A DNA stretch of 64,000 bases from Syngnathus acus (GCF_901709675.1 NC_051099.1:5826001-5890000), one strand, 5' to 3'; counted from the stretch's first letter, positions 50,762 to 62,046 are shown. The notes: generated from the letters alone by a model not told the origin. Numbers and translations are program-made.

Positions 50762-51510
50762 GCGGTTTAGTTGAACATTAAAAACAAATTAATTCTCTTG
50801 GTTTTGTGGCTTTTTTTGGGGCCGGAATTGCTGTGTTCCAATTGATGTAATGAAAAGTGACGTGCCCCCCCCAGCCTCCATCCGCGAGACAGTAATAGAT
50901 CCAACAAGGAGGCCGATGTTGGCCCCTTTTGCCTGCTGCCGCGCTGCTTATGAACATGAGGCAGCATGGCGCTCTTGATAGATTTTTAAATTAGTGTCAG
51001 CTTGGCCCCAAAGATGCATTATCGACTGATTAAATAGAAAGCGGCCAAGTCCTTCCCTCGAGTTTCAACCGGGCCAGGTAATTGAAAAAGTGTAAAGACA
51101 AGTGTGTTCAAGCGTCTTTGCGATGTGTTGTGTTTGTCGTCTCGCAGCCGTGTGCTCTTTATCTCAGCTGGAGAAGAGAGAAACAGTCGAGAGAGGATTG
51201 AAGTATTGCGTGGAAGATCTTTATCCCAGCACGCTCAATGCGTTGCCAGTGAAGTGTTTTGTTTTTTTCCTGGCCTAACTACAGCGCAGTACACAGTCCG
51301 GCTGCAAAAATGCTCCATTCAGGCGTCATAATACACAACCAGGAATCGTCACAAACGAGTTTTTCCTCTTCAAGTGAAGGCCAGTGTCATCAAGTGAAAA
51401 GAAAAAACATATTGCGCTGGTATCAAGATACTACGCTATCTATTCAAGGCCCAATGGTACAAACTCCAGGGGTTGATGAAAAAGTGACTAATGGCTATTT
51501 GTGTGTGCAG

Positions 51511-51681
51511 GCTCCGACATGGCCATCTTCTGCCTGCTGTGCGGCAAACGTTTCCAGATGCAGACGGCGTTACAGCAGCACATGGAGGTCCACGCCGGCG
51601 TGCGTAGCTACATCTGCAGCGAATGCAACCGAACCTTCCCCAGCCACACGGCGCTCAAGCGCCACCTGCGCTCGCATACAG
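51511..51681 (+). CDS. zbtb16: zbtb16 exon: zinc fingers 4 and 5
   Basis: A 171-bp exon, acceptor GTGTGTGCAG (to 51510), donor GTCAGT (51682). Split Gly codon G|GC continues T-G-S-D-M-A from finger 3. Finger 4 is C-L-L-C-G-K-R-F ... H-M-E-V-H; then linker A-G-V-R-S-Y; finger 5 is C-S-E-C-N-R-T-F-P-S-H-T-A-L-K-R-H-L-R-S-H, essentially the vertebrate PLZF sequence. Starts and ends in phase 1, so it is symmetrical and carries exactly two fingers. Of the exons here it looks among the most conserved against the human protein as I recall it; finger 4 differs mainly at QMQTA. Confidence 0.98.
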
Positions 51682-53141
51682 GTCAGTGAAGGCACCGCGC
51701 AGGCAATTTGAAACGCCTCGTTATTTTGGATTCTCTCAAACGTCGGCGATTAACCACGATTTTGAGACGGCCTTGTAGGTGCGGAATATGCGGATTCATT
51801 GTACACGAATGAATAAGATCAATGGTTGCAAAACTAGAAACACGCACCGTAACCTCTATGGCCGTGTGCATCCTCGTGAGAGAAGCTAGACGGGACTAAA
51901 AATAGCTTACAGTAAGTAAAAAGCCGTGTTTTATTTGGGATGGGCGCTTGCTGAGCGGAGCGGGCGCTCCTCCATTCATCTTCATTCAGGTCAGCAGTCA
52001 AATCGGTTCTGCGGCGATAGTGACTTATTTTATTCATTTGCGCGGCGCTGGAGTGCGCTGAGACCACAGCGGGATGTTAATGACACGTGGCCAAATGGAC
52101 GGATATGAACACATGGAAATGAATTCCATTCCAGTGGTGGCGGGCGGGCGGATGGATGCCCCCCCCACGCCACCCTCGCTCCCACCTGCTCCGCCTCCCT
52201 CGCTCTCTCCTTCCCCCGCGTCAGCAGCTTGTCTGCGACCTTAAATAACAGTCTCACTGTCACGGCTGATTTAGCTCACCAGCGCTCCGGATAAATATTT
52301 GAAAGGAAAAGGCGGTGAGATGTGAGCAGTCGGCCTCCGTTTGCGAGTCGGACCAATCGGATGAGTTGGGAGGGGGGGGGGTGATGCTGTACAGTACCTG
52401 CCCGCCCAGCCGGCGCGAATGTCGCTAGGAATGGTTGGTCGGGTGTTAAATCACAAACGAGAGCGTCGCTTAAATATGACTATGTTCGGGGAGGAGGAAA
52501 CGGGGATTAGGAAATGGGAAATGGGACCTCCTCGTTTACCCCCGACGGGAAATGAATGCGCCGTTCCCTGCATCATCTTATGCACGGTTTGAAGGGGAAG
52601 AAGAAGAAAATGATTATTGTGGTAACACGAGAGCATAACGCTCTCATAGTATATTTGATCATATGCTCATTTAGCTCATTTATATCAGGAGCTCGAAAAT
52701 CCTCACGCGTCGATTGATATGCATTGGAAAACAAATCGCAATATATCACAATGGGATTTGACGAGAATGTTCATCTCTTGACTTAATGTGACAAATCGTA
52801 CAAAGACCTGTTTTTTTTTTTCTTTGTTTGTTTATTTGCCGGACGCGTGCTTCATTTACCTGTCTGCCGCCGCCTTATCTCGGCAACGCAGCCCAGAGCC
52901 GCCACACTGGAGCTGCGTCAAAGACGTGCAATTTAATGGTGTTTATTTCAGCATCTTAATCTGACCATCTTTATTCTCCTCCAACCACCTGCACGCTCTC
53001 CAGCGCGCGCACACACACACACATACACACACGTGGCTTTATTTGCTCTTTTTGTAGGTTTACTGCATGTATGCACAGTGCATTAAAGGTTCAAGTGCAC
53101 ACGCTCAATTATACAGTGTTGGCAGCTGTGCCTTCTCTTAA

Positions 53142-53162
53142 AACACACACACACACACACAC
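53142..53162 (+). repeat. AC microsatellite
   Basis: Uninterrupted AC run in the ZF5-ZF6 intron; a second, interrupted CA run precedes it at about 53008-53031. Confidence 0.9.
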
Positions 53163-55104
53163 TCGGCAGCAGACCTTCATTAATATTCCATTGTTGTTCA
53201 CTGTCTGTGCCCAAGTGTGTGTATGTGTATGAGACAATTTGCCGGGGGTTTTTTTGTGTTCGCAGCTGTATTTGAGTGAGCAAATAAAATTGGCTGTGGC
53301 CGTGCATCCTTGATTTAAAACCGATAGAATGAACACAAACCAGCGCCCGCCCGCCCCCATTCAATGGTGCCCTCGGGCATCGCCACCCTCAGCACTCCTT
53401 TGGGGTGTCACATGAGTGTGCGTGTTGGCAAGGGGACGCAGGTGGCGATGCCCAGGGGCACCCAAGGGTCCAGTGGCCATGTGATGCGGTTCCACCTCAC
53501 TGTGTTGGGCTCTTCTCATCTGTGGCCTCCCTGCTGCTGCTGGAAGCAAAGAATCACTCTCCAATGTTCTCATTTTCTTTTCCAACGGTAGCGGGACAAA
53601 TTAGCATTAGCATGAATGTCCACGTCTGATTATGGATGTATTACAAAAGATTCACTTATTTCAATTTGATTTTATACTTGAAGTCCAGGCATTTAAAAAT
53701 TTGTCTTTAACGTCCTTTTAAAGAAACATTTTTGTTTGCTTTTTGGTGTGCGCGTTGCATGAAGTATGATTTGTCCGCCGAGCCCAGACGGAATGCTCGT
53801 TATTGTCCTCACGTACTTATCTCTTCTGGTACACGATATCCGCTTGTAAGTAATCACGGCTTTCAAATGCGGCGGCACACTAAATCCCAGTTGTTGTTGT
53901 TGTTTTTTTTAAAAGAATCCAAAAGTGAGTTTTTCGAGCGTGTCCCGATAAAGTTTACAGACATAACAAAAGAAAACAAATCGCGATTAAAGTCAGAGAG
54001 AATAGCGTTCGGGTCAGCGGCACCCCGCTGCGTTTGCTGGAAATGAGATTTTCTATCGGATAGTAAACGATGAAGTGACACCTTATGAACGATAGCAGCG
54101 TCTAAAACACACACACACACTCTTGCTGGTTATTGCTTTGAACAGAAAAACAAGACAGTCTTGCTATACAGTATGTTAGCATACCAACTGCAACTATCTT
54201 AGCAATTTTAGCTACCTTGTTCAAATTGGATTCATTCTGTACTTGTTTTTTCTGTGGGCTGAAATGACCTTTGCCTAGCATAGCATCTGCTAAAATGTTA
54301 GCATTTCCTCATTTTTCGACCTGTCCTACCTTTCAACTCAACAGCATCTGAGTTTAGTAACGTCTCTAGTGAGCATACTCTTTGCTCTGCTCTGGGTGGG
54401 GATTTATTCCTGAAAATGTTACAGGATGGAATTAGGCGTCAACAAACCAATGAGCTTTGCCGTCTTGCGTATTAGCATCCCGCTCACTTGCTGCGATCAG
54501 AGGGCCTAATTAAAGGCGGCTGAATGCCAGGCGCATTGTTATTCTGCCGGCGTGGCGTGGCACGGTGCGGCGCGGCGCAGCCGCCGGGCTCGTTGATGGA
54601 TGGCCATCTCCTCCGTGGCGGAAGACGCCCCTCGGCGTACAGCAGGAGGCGCTGATAACTTCATGCGGACAAATAAGGAGTGTCACATTTATTGATCCTC
54701 AACGCACACACACGCCGCCCCCATCCCTTCCCCCCTCCATCTCTCACACGCTCGTCACATTACGGGCAAGCTCGTTGCTTTGAAAGCGTCGTCTCCCGTG
54801 ACAAGTGCGGCGCAGCCTGAATGTGATCAGCATTTAAAGTGCGTCTCTCATCCGGCTGACTGTCTACGCGCAACAGCATGCCGTCTGCGTACAATAAGAC
54901 CTTAAATAACGTAACGCACGGGGTGGGTGAGATTGTCTCTTAGCAGCGGGCATAACGAGAAATGCAATTTATTCGGCGGCACGTCGCCGCTCGGACAGGC
55001 AGGTAATGAAAGGCATAGGTCATTGATGGAGACGTAAAGCTGCAGCGTTGCTGTGAAATGCATTCAGAAATAGCTACTGGAGAATGTGACAGGAGGTGCT
55101 TGTA

Positions 55105-55215
55105 CAGTGGCTCTCAAAAGTCTACACACCCCTGTTGAGAGGCCAGTTTTTGATGCAAATTTGCCCCACTGTTGTCACATTTTGTCATGTTAAGAATACA
55201 TTTTTTGAAGGTTTT
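55105..55215 (+). mobile_element. Tc1/mariner-like terminal fragment
   Basis: Preceded by the dinucleotide TA and starting CAGTGGCTCTCAAAAGTC, followed by TACACACCCCTGTT, the typical opening of fish Tc1-family inverted repeats. The right end is not evident and no transposase frame remains, so this is a truncated copy. It lies only about 65-175 bp upstream of the finger-6 exon. Family placement is from motif memory. Confidence 0.55.
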
Positions 55216-55280
55216 CTATTGTTGGGGCACCTGTGTTTTGTGAGTTGATGTAACGTGCCTCATACCTGACCACTTTGCAG

Positions 55281-55451
55281 CCGGGGACCACCCGTACGAA
55301 TGCGAGTTCTGCGGGAGCTGTTTCCGCGACGAGAGCACGCTGAAGGGCCACAAGCGCATCCACACGGGGGAGAAGCCCTACGAATGTAACGGCTGCGGCA
55401 AGAAGTTCAGCCTCAAGCACCAGCTGGAGACCCACTACCGCGTGCACACAG
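55281..55451 (+). CDS. zbtb16: zbtb16 exon: zinc fingers 6 and 7
   Basis: A 171-bp, phase-1/phase-1 exon between CACTTTGCAG (to 55280) and GTAAAC (55452). Finger 6 is [21 protein letters not shown]; after a canonical TGEKP linker comes finger 7, [21 protein letters not shown]. The junction with the previous exon reads S-H-T-A-G-D-H-P-Y, one residue longer than the human S-H-T-G-D-H-P-Y that I recall, giving a six-residue rather than five-residue linker. There is no AG three bases further in that could restore the shorter form, so the extra Ala is encoded as annotated. Confidence 0.98.
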
Positions 55452-57031
55452 GTAAACACACGCCAATCACTTGTATTGTTTACATTTGGGTTGGGCATTT
55501 AGCAAACCGAGTCGATGCCAAGCTTGTGCCGGTTGAGAGCTTTTTGCCCTGTATTCCCCTACTAAATGGAAATCCAGAACAAGTTAGCAGATATGAAGTA
55601 GCACAGCATACCGAAAGGTGTTTCTCACATTGATCACGTTGATCATTTGAAGCTCAGTTGACCGACGGCTCGACTATATTTGTGGACGCTTTTGTTCACG
55701 TCGGAACTTTTGCTAACCAAAAGAGCAGCACCTCGCGAAGCACACAAATAGTCTTTTGGTAGTAGAAATGATGGACAAGCGTGCCGCAATATTAATTTGG
55801 TCCCTAAAACTTCTTTTAATCCGGCACCTCTATCTGGATGTCATTAGACGATGCGTGTGTCCCTACTGCTGAGTGGGAATGAGCTTTTCCGCTAATGCAT
55901 TCATTGTCACACATTGTGGCTGCAGCACATGATGTGCTACTCACACGCACGCACACGGCAGAGCAGAGCAGAGCAGATGCATATCTTTGTTGCCGCGCTA
56001 CAGTAAATGAATGTCTCCAAAGACTGCCTATTGATCGCGGTATATTTAGAGCCCCATAAAGATGTTGACACTGTGATAAGCTAGCCTGCGCCGCCAAAGG
56101 GAGCTCAGCTAAGACTGATCGGCGAAGCCCATCGGGACACTTGTGCTTCCTTGCTGTTTCCCTCGCACACGAATTCGGTATTTCAAGGGTTTTCAAACTA
56201 TTTGATCCCGGGACCCTCTTACAGACATTTTTCATCCTAAATTGTAAATAATGGAAATTAAAATGTGCAATAATGTAAACAAGCGACTTTAAAAACTACA
56301 GCTGGCCCAGCTCGAATTGACACGCACGGCACACGCGCCCATCTCCCTTTCAATAAGACACACTATCAAGGCAGGCTCTCCAATAATTGGCTCCCACCTC
56401 CACACGCATCCAACTCCTTTTTTGTAGAGGGGGCTGCGCAGTGGGGGAGCTCGAACGCCAGATAACGAGAAGGAGCGACAAGCTCGCCGTCAAAGGCCAC
56501 CTCACATAAAAGGCAGCCGCTTGATGAATCATCGACAAGCGGCGCGGAGCCTGCCTCCCCTCCCTCCGCAAATGCCGATGCCGGATCAATAGCGCCGGGG
56601 GAAGGGGGCATTTGCAATTCATTATTAGCCGCTTATGTGAGGCCACCTTGTTTACAGTGCGGTTATCGATATTAGCAGCCGTCGGGCTGGCCCACGTGTA
56701 TTTACGCTTATTGGCTTCCTTGGCACGGTCAAGGTCAAGCAGGGGAGGCGGGCGACGTCTGGGACGGCAGCGACCTGATCATTTGCCCCCCCCCCCTCTC
56801 TCCCAATGCTTCTGGCAAAAGGTCGCCATTTACATGTCTTAGATTGGATCGTCCCCCCCGACATCGCTCACATCAACGTTAGCTCACTTGGCATCATTAG
56901 CGCGCAGTTAGCGTTGTTAGCATGAACTATGCGTTCCGGTAGGTATTGCACTCCACAGTCTCGGCCCGTTTTCTCGACACGCTCGGATATTCGACGAGTC
57001 AGTACAGGAGAGCCTTGTACTTTTTCCTCAG
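55452..57031 (+). other. zbtb16: zbtb16 intron between ZF7 and ZF8 exons (1.6 kb)
   Basis: GTAAAC to ACTTTTTCCTCAG. Contains a short AGAGC repeat (55963-55978), a possible hAT-like terminal fragment at about 56184-56260 (GGGTTTTCAAACTATTTGATC), and a dense run of TTAGC-type motifs at 56878-56922. No gene seen. Confidence 0.9.
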
Positions 57032-57261
57032 GTGAGAAGCCATTCGAGTGCAAGCTGTGCCACCAACGATCCAGGGACTACTCGGCCATGATCAAGCACC
57101 TGCGCACCCACAACGGCGCCTCGCCCTACCAATGCACCATCTGCCTGGAGTACTGCCCCAGCCTGTCGGCCATGCAGAAGCACATGAAGGGCCACAAGCC
57201 CGAAGACATCCCTCCGGACTGGCGCATCGAGAAGACCTACCTGTACCTCTGCTACGTCTAA
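57032..57261 (+). CDS. zbtb16: zbtb16 terminal coding exon: zinc fingers 8 and 9 and C-terminal tail
   Basis: Acceptor TTTTTCCTCAG ends at 57031. The split codon G|GT gives T-G-E-K-P-F, then finger 8 ([12 protein letters not shown] ... H-L-R-T-H, with Ser replacing the usual aromatic core residue, as in PLZF generally), linker N-G-A-S-P-Y, and finger 9 ([21 protein letters not shown]). The tail after the last finger ends in [18 protein letters not shown] and TAA at 57259-57261. This tail is diagnostic of ZBTB16 and separates it from other BTB zinc-finger proteins. Only conservative differences from the mammalian sequence are visible (for example Leu for Thr after finger 9's C-T-I-C, Asp for Glu in the tail). 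Confidence 0.99.
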
Positions 57262-57830
57262 ACGCAGGAAGGTATTGGGGAAGGAGGGAGGGAAGGAAGG
57301 AAGGATGGGGCGGGTAGAAGGGGAATGTAGTTTGAAGGCGCTAGGCCAAGCTGTGCAAAAGGACGAAAGACCGATTAGCGTCTTTTCTTGCAAAAGCGAT
57401 GACAAAAGAAGGGTCCTCCCGGAGAGACGTCAAAGTCTGTTCGTTCGGAATCACCGGGTGGGTCAAATGCGCATTGTGTTCCTTTCTTTATTTCTTTCAG
57501 TTGTTCAGGTCGCCTCGTGACGGAAGCACGAGAGCTGCAGGGAAAGTATTGCTGCTACAGCGTTGACAGATTCTCAAGGGCTATCGGACCCAGACAAAAT
57601 AGCATTTGGTAGAATCTCGAAGCATGTGACATAACGGATGTTTTGTTTTGTCACTTCTTTTGCTTTCCCCTACCAATCTCCACACAAATTCAGGTCACGT
57701 GATGATGATGATGCCAATGTGAGGAAGAAAACTTAACACTTTGTGTTTGTGGTCGTTGCTGTTGCAACTGATACGAATGGAGACCTCTGCCAAGGACAGC
57801 CAAAGCCCCATTTGGATCACTACCAAATTG

Positions 57831-57838
57831 TGTACATA
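57831..57838 (+). promoter_or_regulatory. Pumilio-type site in 3' UTR
   Basis: TGTACATA fits the PUM consensus UGUANAUA in sense orientation, 570 bases after the stop. Single 8-mer; binding inferred. Confidence 0.35.
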
Positions 57839-59849
57839 CATACCAGATAGCCACCATTTTTGAAAATCTACCGCTAGCAATGTTGGTGAGACGCCAAAAT
57901 GAAATGGCTTCTTCCTTTTTGTATCTTTCTGAGCTTATATCTTAAATCGTTTTTGTGTCATGGCGCTAACGAGACAAACGACCAAACAATCCCCAACTGG
58001 ATCACTGTTGTTGATGCAGGCGCTCCAAATCTGCTCAAAAGCCTTCTTGGTAGTCTCGCTAATGCACCTCCTTTAGCGAGAATGGCACTTAATCGAGTAG
58101 CCCGACATTTGCCCAATTTTGATTATCCGCTGAGAAATGAATGCAAATTCCAAAAAGTGGCCGCCCATTCAAAACAAGAATACCTGGAGCAGCATTGAAA
58201 TTGATTTTGTTCTTTTTTGTTTTGTTGGAACACGCAGACCTCTGGCAAGGCCAAGAAAGCCCTGGCTATTATTGGTTGGTCACCAAAATAGATGGAGCTT
58301 CAAAAAAAAAGCATTGTATGCCCAGCAATGTATTCACTTCTTCCTTCTTGGTGTGGCGCTAACGAGAATGCACACTTGAGAAAATTCCCAAAAAGTGTCC
58401 TTAGTATAAGAATTGTTGGGTATGCACAGAAATTGGACAATTGGAGCCTTGCCCCACGACTCCAGCAAAAATGCCCACCGAGTACTTGAACGTCGACAGG
58501 TCGTGTCGATTTTTTTTTTTTTTTCCCCGGGATAGCCCCTGAGAATCTTCAGCCGGTCGGAATATGCAGTAGATGACGAATCGGGAGCGCTAAAAACAAA
58601 GGATGAACCTAAATGATCAGTTGGGTGGGAGGGGGAGGGGCTTCACATTGCTGCTTTTTTTGGGGAGGCCGTCAGTCTTCCCGGTCCGGGTGTCGAAAGA
58701 CTGACTTATATTTTTGTCCCGCTCTGCATCATCATCGATCAATGTATCGCCGCAATTACGACAACAGTTTCTGTTTGATATCAGTCCCGCTATATATTCA
58801 CATTAATCACAGCAATACACCGCCGCCATCCGCGTATACTCTCATTTATCTCACACTAACCACAAAAAAAATGTCAGACTTGGGAAAGAAAAACGGCTGC
58901 TCTCGAAGTAGTGAATGTCGGAAATAGGCCGGCGCCATCTCAACACGTGAATGTGAAAAGACTTGCACGCCAAGCTTGGCTGGGGAATTTGGGAGCCCGA
59001 AAACGCCGACCGCCCGGCCCGGTGAAGGAAAGTCACTGTTATCCGAGGAAGCGAAAGCGGGAATTGTCAACTGGAGTATTCGGGTGATTGCCGAAGAGGG
59101 GCGGGACCAATAGGGCGATGGAAACGTGGACTCTTTTCTCTGTGGTTTCATCTCCTCGTTTTCACTTCATACTTGAATTACCTCATTTTGTGACCTCATG
59201 TTTTTTTCTTGTTTTTTGTTAACCCTGTGTTTTGTTAGCGTCGCGAGTCGGAAAGATGCATTGCACAGCGTGACGAAGCTGTTTGTGTGTGTGTGAGCGT
59301 GTGCGTGTGCATGAGCGTGTGTGTGCGCACGCAGACACACATTTCAAAAGTGCCGCGGCAGCGATGAGATTTAGTTTGTGCGTGCTACCAAATTTGGTAT
59401 TATTACTATTAACCGCGCTTGTTGGAGTCAGCAGGTTGGTCTTTTTTATTTGATTTGTTTGTCTTTTTTTTGTGTGTGTTTGTTTGTTAAAAAAAAAGCT
59501 ACCTCTCTTAAGTTCATGTTTTGGCAAAAGCACATTTTTTCATCATTGCTACTTCATCTCACGCTTACGTTTTTTTGTTCCTCCAATTTGAGTCGCCGGA
59601 TTTCCTCAAATAGCGGCCCCCTCTCAAATCATTGTGGTTGAACTTAACTAATGCCTTCCCGCCAGTCGACACTGCCCTTGTACAAGTCAGGGAGGGTGAA
59701 GTCGGAAGTCAGTTTAGCTCGCTCTGTTGCTAACCAAAACAGCAGCCGCTACCAAGTTGCATTTTTGGATGAATGAAAATGTGGGGTCATCATTGGTCCA
59801 TGTTTATTTGTTATTTGCTTTTATTTTTTTTATGTAAAAGCCTCATCCC

Positions 59850-60290
59850 TACACCCACGCATTTGCTTTTTTTTTTAACGCAATGCTTACTTGATGCATT
59901 TTGTTTACTGGCTCCCACATTTACTCACTTTTTTTATCTAATACGAGTTTTTTTTTGTTTGTTTGCATATTCATGTTTTTCACCTGATTTTAACTCCCAA
60001 TTATTTGTTGTGTTGGTTTTTATACCTAATCTCCCACTTATTTGTGTTTTTAGTTTACCTAATGCCCTTTTTTTTTTTGTATTTATCCAATTTATCCAAA
60101 CTTCACTTATTTGACTTTTTCACCCATTCACCGCTTATTTGCCATTTTTTGATGATGTTGTTTATTCACTTTTGCCTGATTGCCACTTTGTCATGTTTTT
60201 TTAATTTCCCTGATCTTCTGCTTATTCATGGTTTTAATTTACTGGCTACCCCGCTTATTGGCTTTTTTTTTTTTTTTACCTGGGCCACTA
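59850..60290 (+). repeat. degenerate T-rich minisatellite in the 3' UTR
   Basis: Recurring units of roughly 33-40 bp that read CCCACTTATTTG, then a T run, then TTTACCTAAT or CACCTGATT. The clearest units are at 60030-60063 and 60180-60215. Divergence between units is high, so the period is approximate. The array ends near ACCTGGGCCACTATATGAGG. Confidence 0.6.
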
Positions 60291-60881
60291 TATGAGGAAA
60301 TACGGTCATTTTAAAGCAAAAAAAAACTGTCAAAAAATCACCATCGTCGAGATTGATGGGATGAATGGGGACGTAGTCCGAGAGAACGTTTTGGGATGGA
60401 AGAAAATAATACAAAAAAAGCAATTTTGAAGCCTTAAGTGATGCGCAAAATGAGGAGGAAGATAAGAGGAAAGCACTATTGCTTCGTGGGTTCAAAAACG
60501 AACGTAGACACTTGAACATATGTGAATAGACTTGTAGTTTTGTAATGTGAACGGTGGATCAAATGGTGCTGGAGGTCTTTTCTGGGTTAGGGTTTTTTGC
60601 AGCGTGCGATGGACAATTGGACGTTTAGTAATCATCAACAAACAAAAAAAAAAGTCAAAAAATGAATTCCTGAACAAGATTCAACGGAGGTGATTTGATA
60701 TTAAAAAAAAAGTAACAAATTGTGATATTTTTGTATTGCGTGTCAGTCCTGTCTATTTTTTTGTGGAGAGTCTGAGCAGGGCACACATTGGTCTTTTTTT
60801 TTTTTTTTTTTTTTGCTTTTGTTTTGTTTTCTCTGGGTGTAATTCTTGCCTTGCTCCTCTTTGATATCGTGTGAACATATT

Positions 60882-60906
60882 GTAATAATAATGATAATAA
60901 TAATAA
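60882..60906 (+). repeat. TAA trinucleotide repeat
   Basis: About eight TAA units with one TGA interruption, inside the 3' UTR. Confidence 0.9.
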
Positions 60907-61814
60907 GTGTTGCTTTCTGGATGTCAATTACATTGTAGGTGAAGGACAAAAAAAATCTTACCGCCAACTTTATTTGGGATGACAACAACGACAAAACAAA
61001 AAAAAACGAGAGTACTTGTCACTCACCATTCTAGCAATCAAACTTGACCGTGGGCTTGTTATTATTATTATTTTTTTGTATTATTTGTTTTGTACTTGAA
61101 AAGAGTAAAAGAGAAGGGATGGCACGTCCCGTAACACTGTGAGCCGAGAGGTTTGGGGATTTTTGTTTCTTACCCCCCACGACATCACCTGCAAATATCA
61201 ACAGCAAAACAATCTCACAAATCAATCGTTACCCACAATGCAACACTTACCCGTCAAGTCAATGACGTCATTGTCCTTTGAATGTTTTCTCCTTTTCCTG
61301 TGCGCTTGACAGAGTGTGTAGCTATGCGTGTGTGTGCGTACTCGTGGAAAAATGCACTAAATCAGATACAAAACTTCTATTCTATGCCACTGTTTTTTTT
61401 TTCTTTCTATGTTGGAAAATGATGTAACTCTATATACTCGTTGGCATCAATATCGTTCTTCCCTCAGTGTTCCGCTACGATGTTTTTTCCCGTACTGTTT
61501 GTGTGCCTAAACATGGAAATTGTTGGGGGGGAGACGTGCTCCGTTTCTGTATTTTCGGATAAAAGATTTTGCCAAAAAAACTGGAAAAAAAATGTTGTCT
61601 GCCAGCAGCCATGGGATGTCATGATACACATATTTCTTTCTTCAGAATTCGAGGGCTATTGATTTGATAGTTTAATTTGATTTTCATTCCTTTTTTTTTT
61701 TTGTTAAACAGCAACAGGTTTGCTGACATTAAAAGAAAATTTATCAGGAAAAAAAATATATCAATGGACTGTTGACACCATCTTTTCTTGCCCTTAATTC
61801 AACCATGACCTCAT

Positions 61815-62046
61815 TGTGGCACCTTGACATACAAGTGGCCCAAAATATTTTTTTACACTCTATTTGATTATGTCATTACTGTATATTTTTATAATGTCCA
61901 GTAATATTGAGTTCTATTTTTCTTGTTTATAAAAATTGGAAGCAAGAACAGATTAAGTGAAATTCCATTCATTTCAGTGGGAAAAGACGATTTGAGATAC
62001 GCGTGTTTTGAGTAAATAAGCATTGTATCTCAAGGTAACGCTGTAC
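61815..62046. mobile_element. miniature inverted-repeat element in the 3' UTR
   Basis: The left end (TGTGGCACCTTGACATACAA) is roughly complementary to the right end (TTGTATCTCAAGGTAACGC); the interior includes GATTTGAGATACGCGTGTTTTGAG, quoted here in two parts as GATTTGAGATACG and CGTGTTTTGAG, a motif I associate with an abundant fish non-autonomous DNA element. No coding capacity. Exact ends and target duplication are unclear. Confidence 0.5.

Larger units (their letters stand above)
37330..51510 (+). other. zbtb16: zbtb16 intron between ZF3 and ZF4 exons (14.2 kb)
   Basis: GTAGGT to TGTGTGTGCAG, with a good branch-point candidate GTGACTAAT about 27 bp before the exon. No other gene is supportable. 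It contains the 73-bp deleted hAT-type element at 40101-40173, poly(A)/poly(T) runs, GT/CA microsatellites near 39200, 46710, 48795 and 49985, a pair of 62-bp direct repeats at 50597 and 50700, and a motif-rich segment at 41870-42200 with GATA and homeodomain-like sites plus a 14-bp palindrome. The rest is unassigned. Confidence 0.9.
51682..55280 (+). other. zbtb16: zbtb16 intron between ZF5 and ZF6 exons (3.6 kb)
   Basis: GTCAGT to ACCACTTTGCAG; the polypyrimidine tract of the acceptor is short and interrupted, with CTGAC as a likely branch point. Contains CA microsatellites at about 53008-53031 and 53142-53162, clustered TTAGC-type motifs at 54176-54305, and a Tc1-like terminal fragment at 55105. 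No other gene seen. Confidence 0.9.

Noticed and set aside
51259-51711. 150-codon frame overlapping the finger 4-5 exon
   Set aside because: Reads the real exon in the wrong frame; the correct frame gives C2H2 fingers and joins the neighbouring exons.
57028-57405. 125-codon minus-strand frame over the last coding exon
   Set aside because: Antisense shadow of conserved, GC-rich zinc-finger codons; no independent support.
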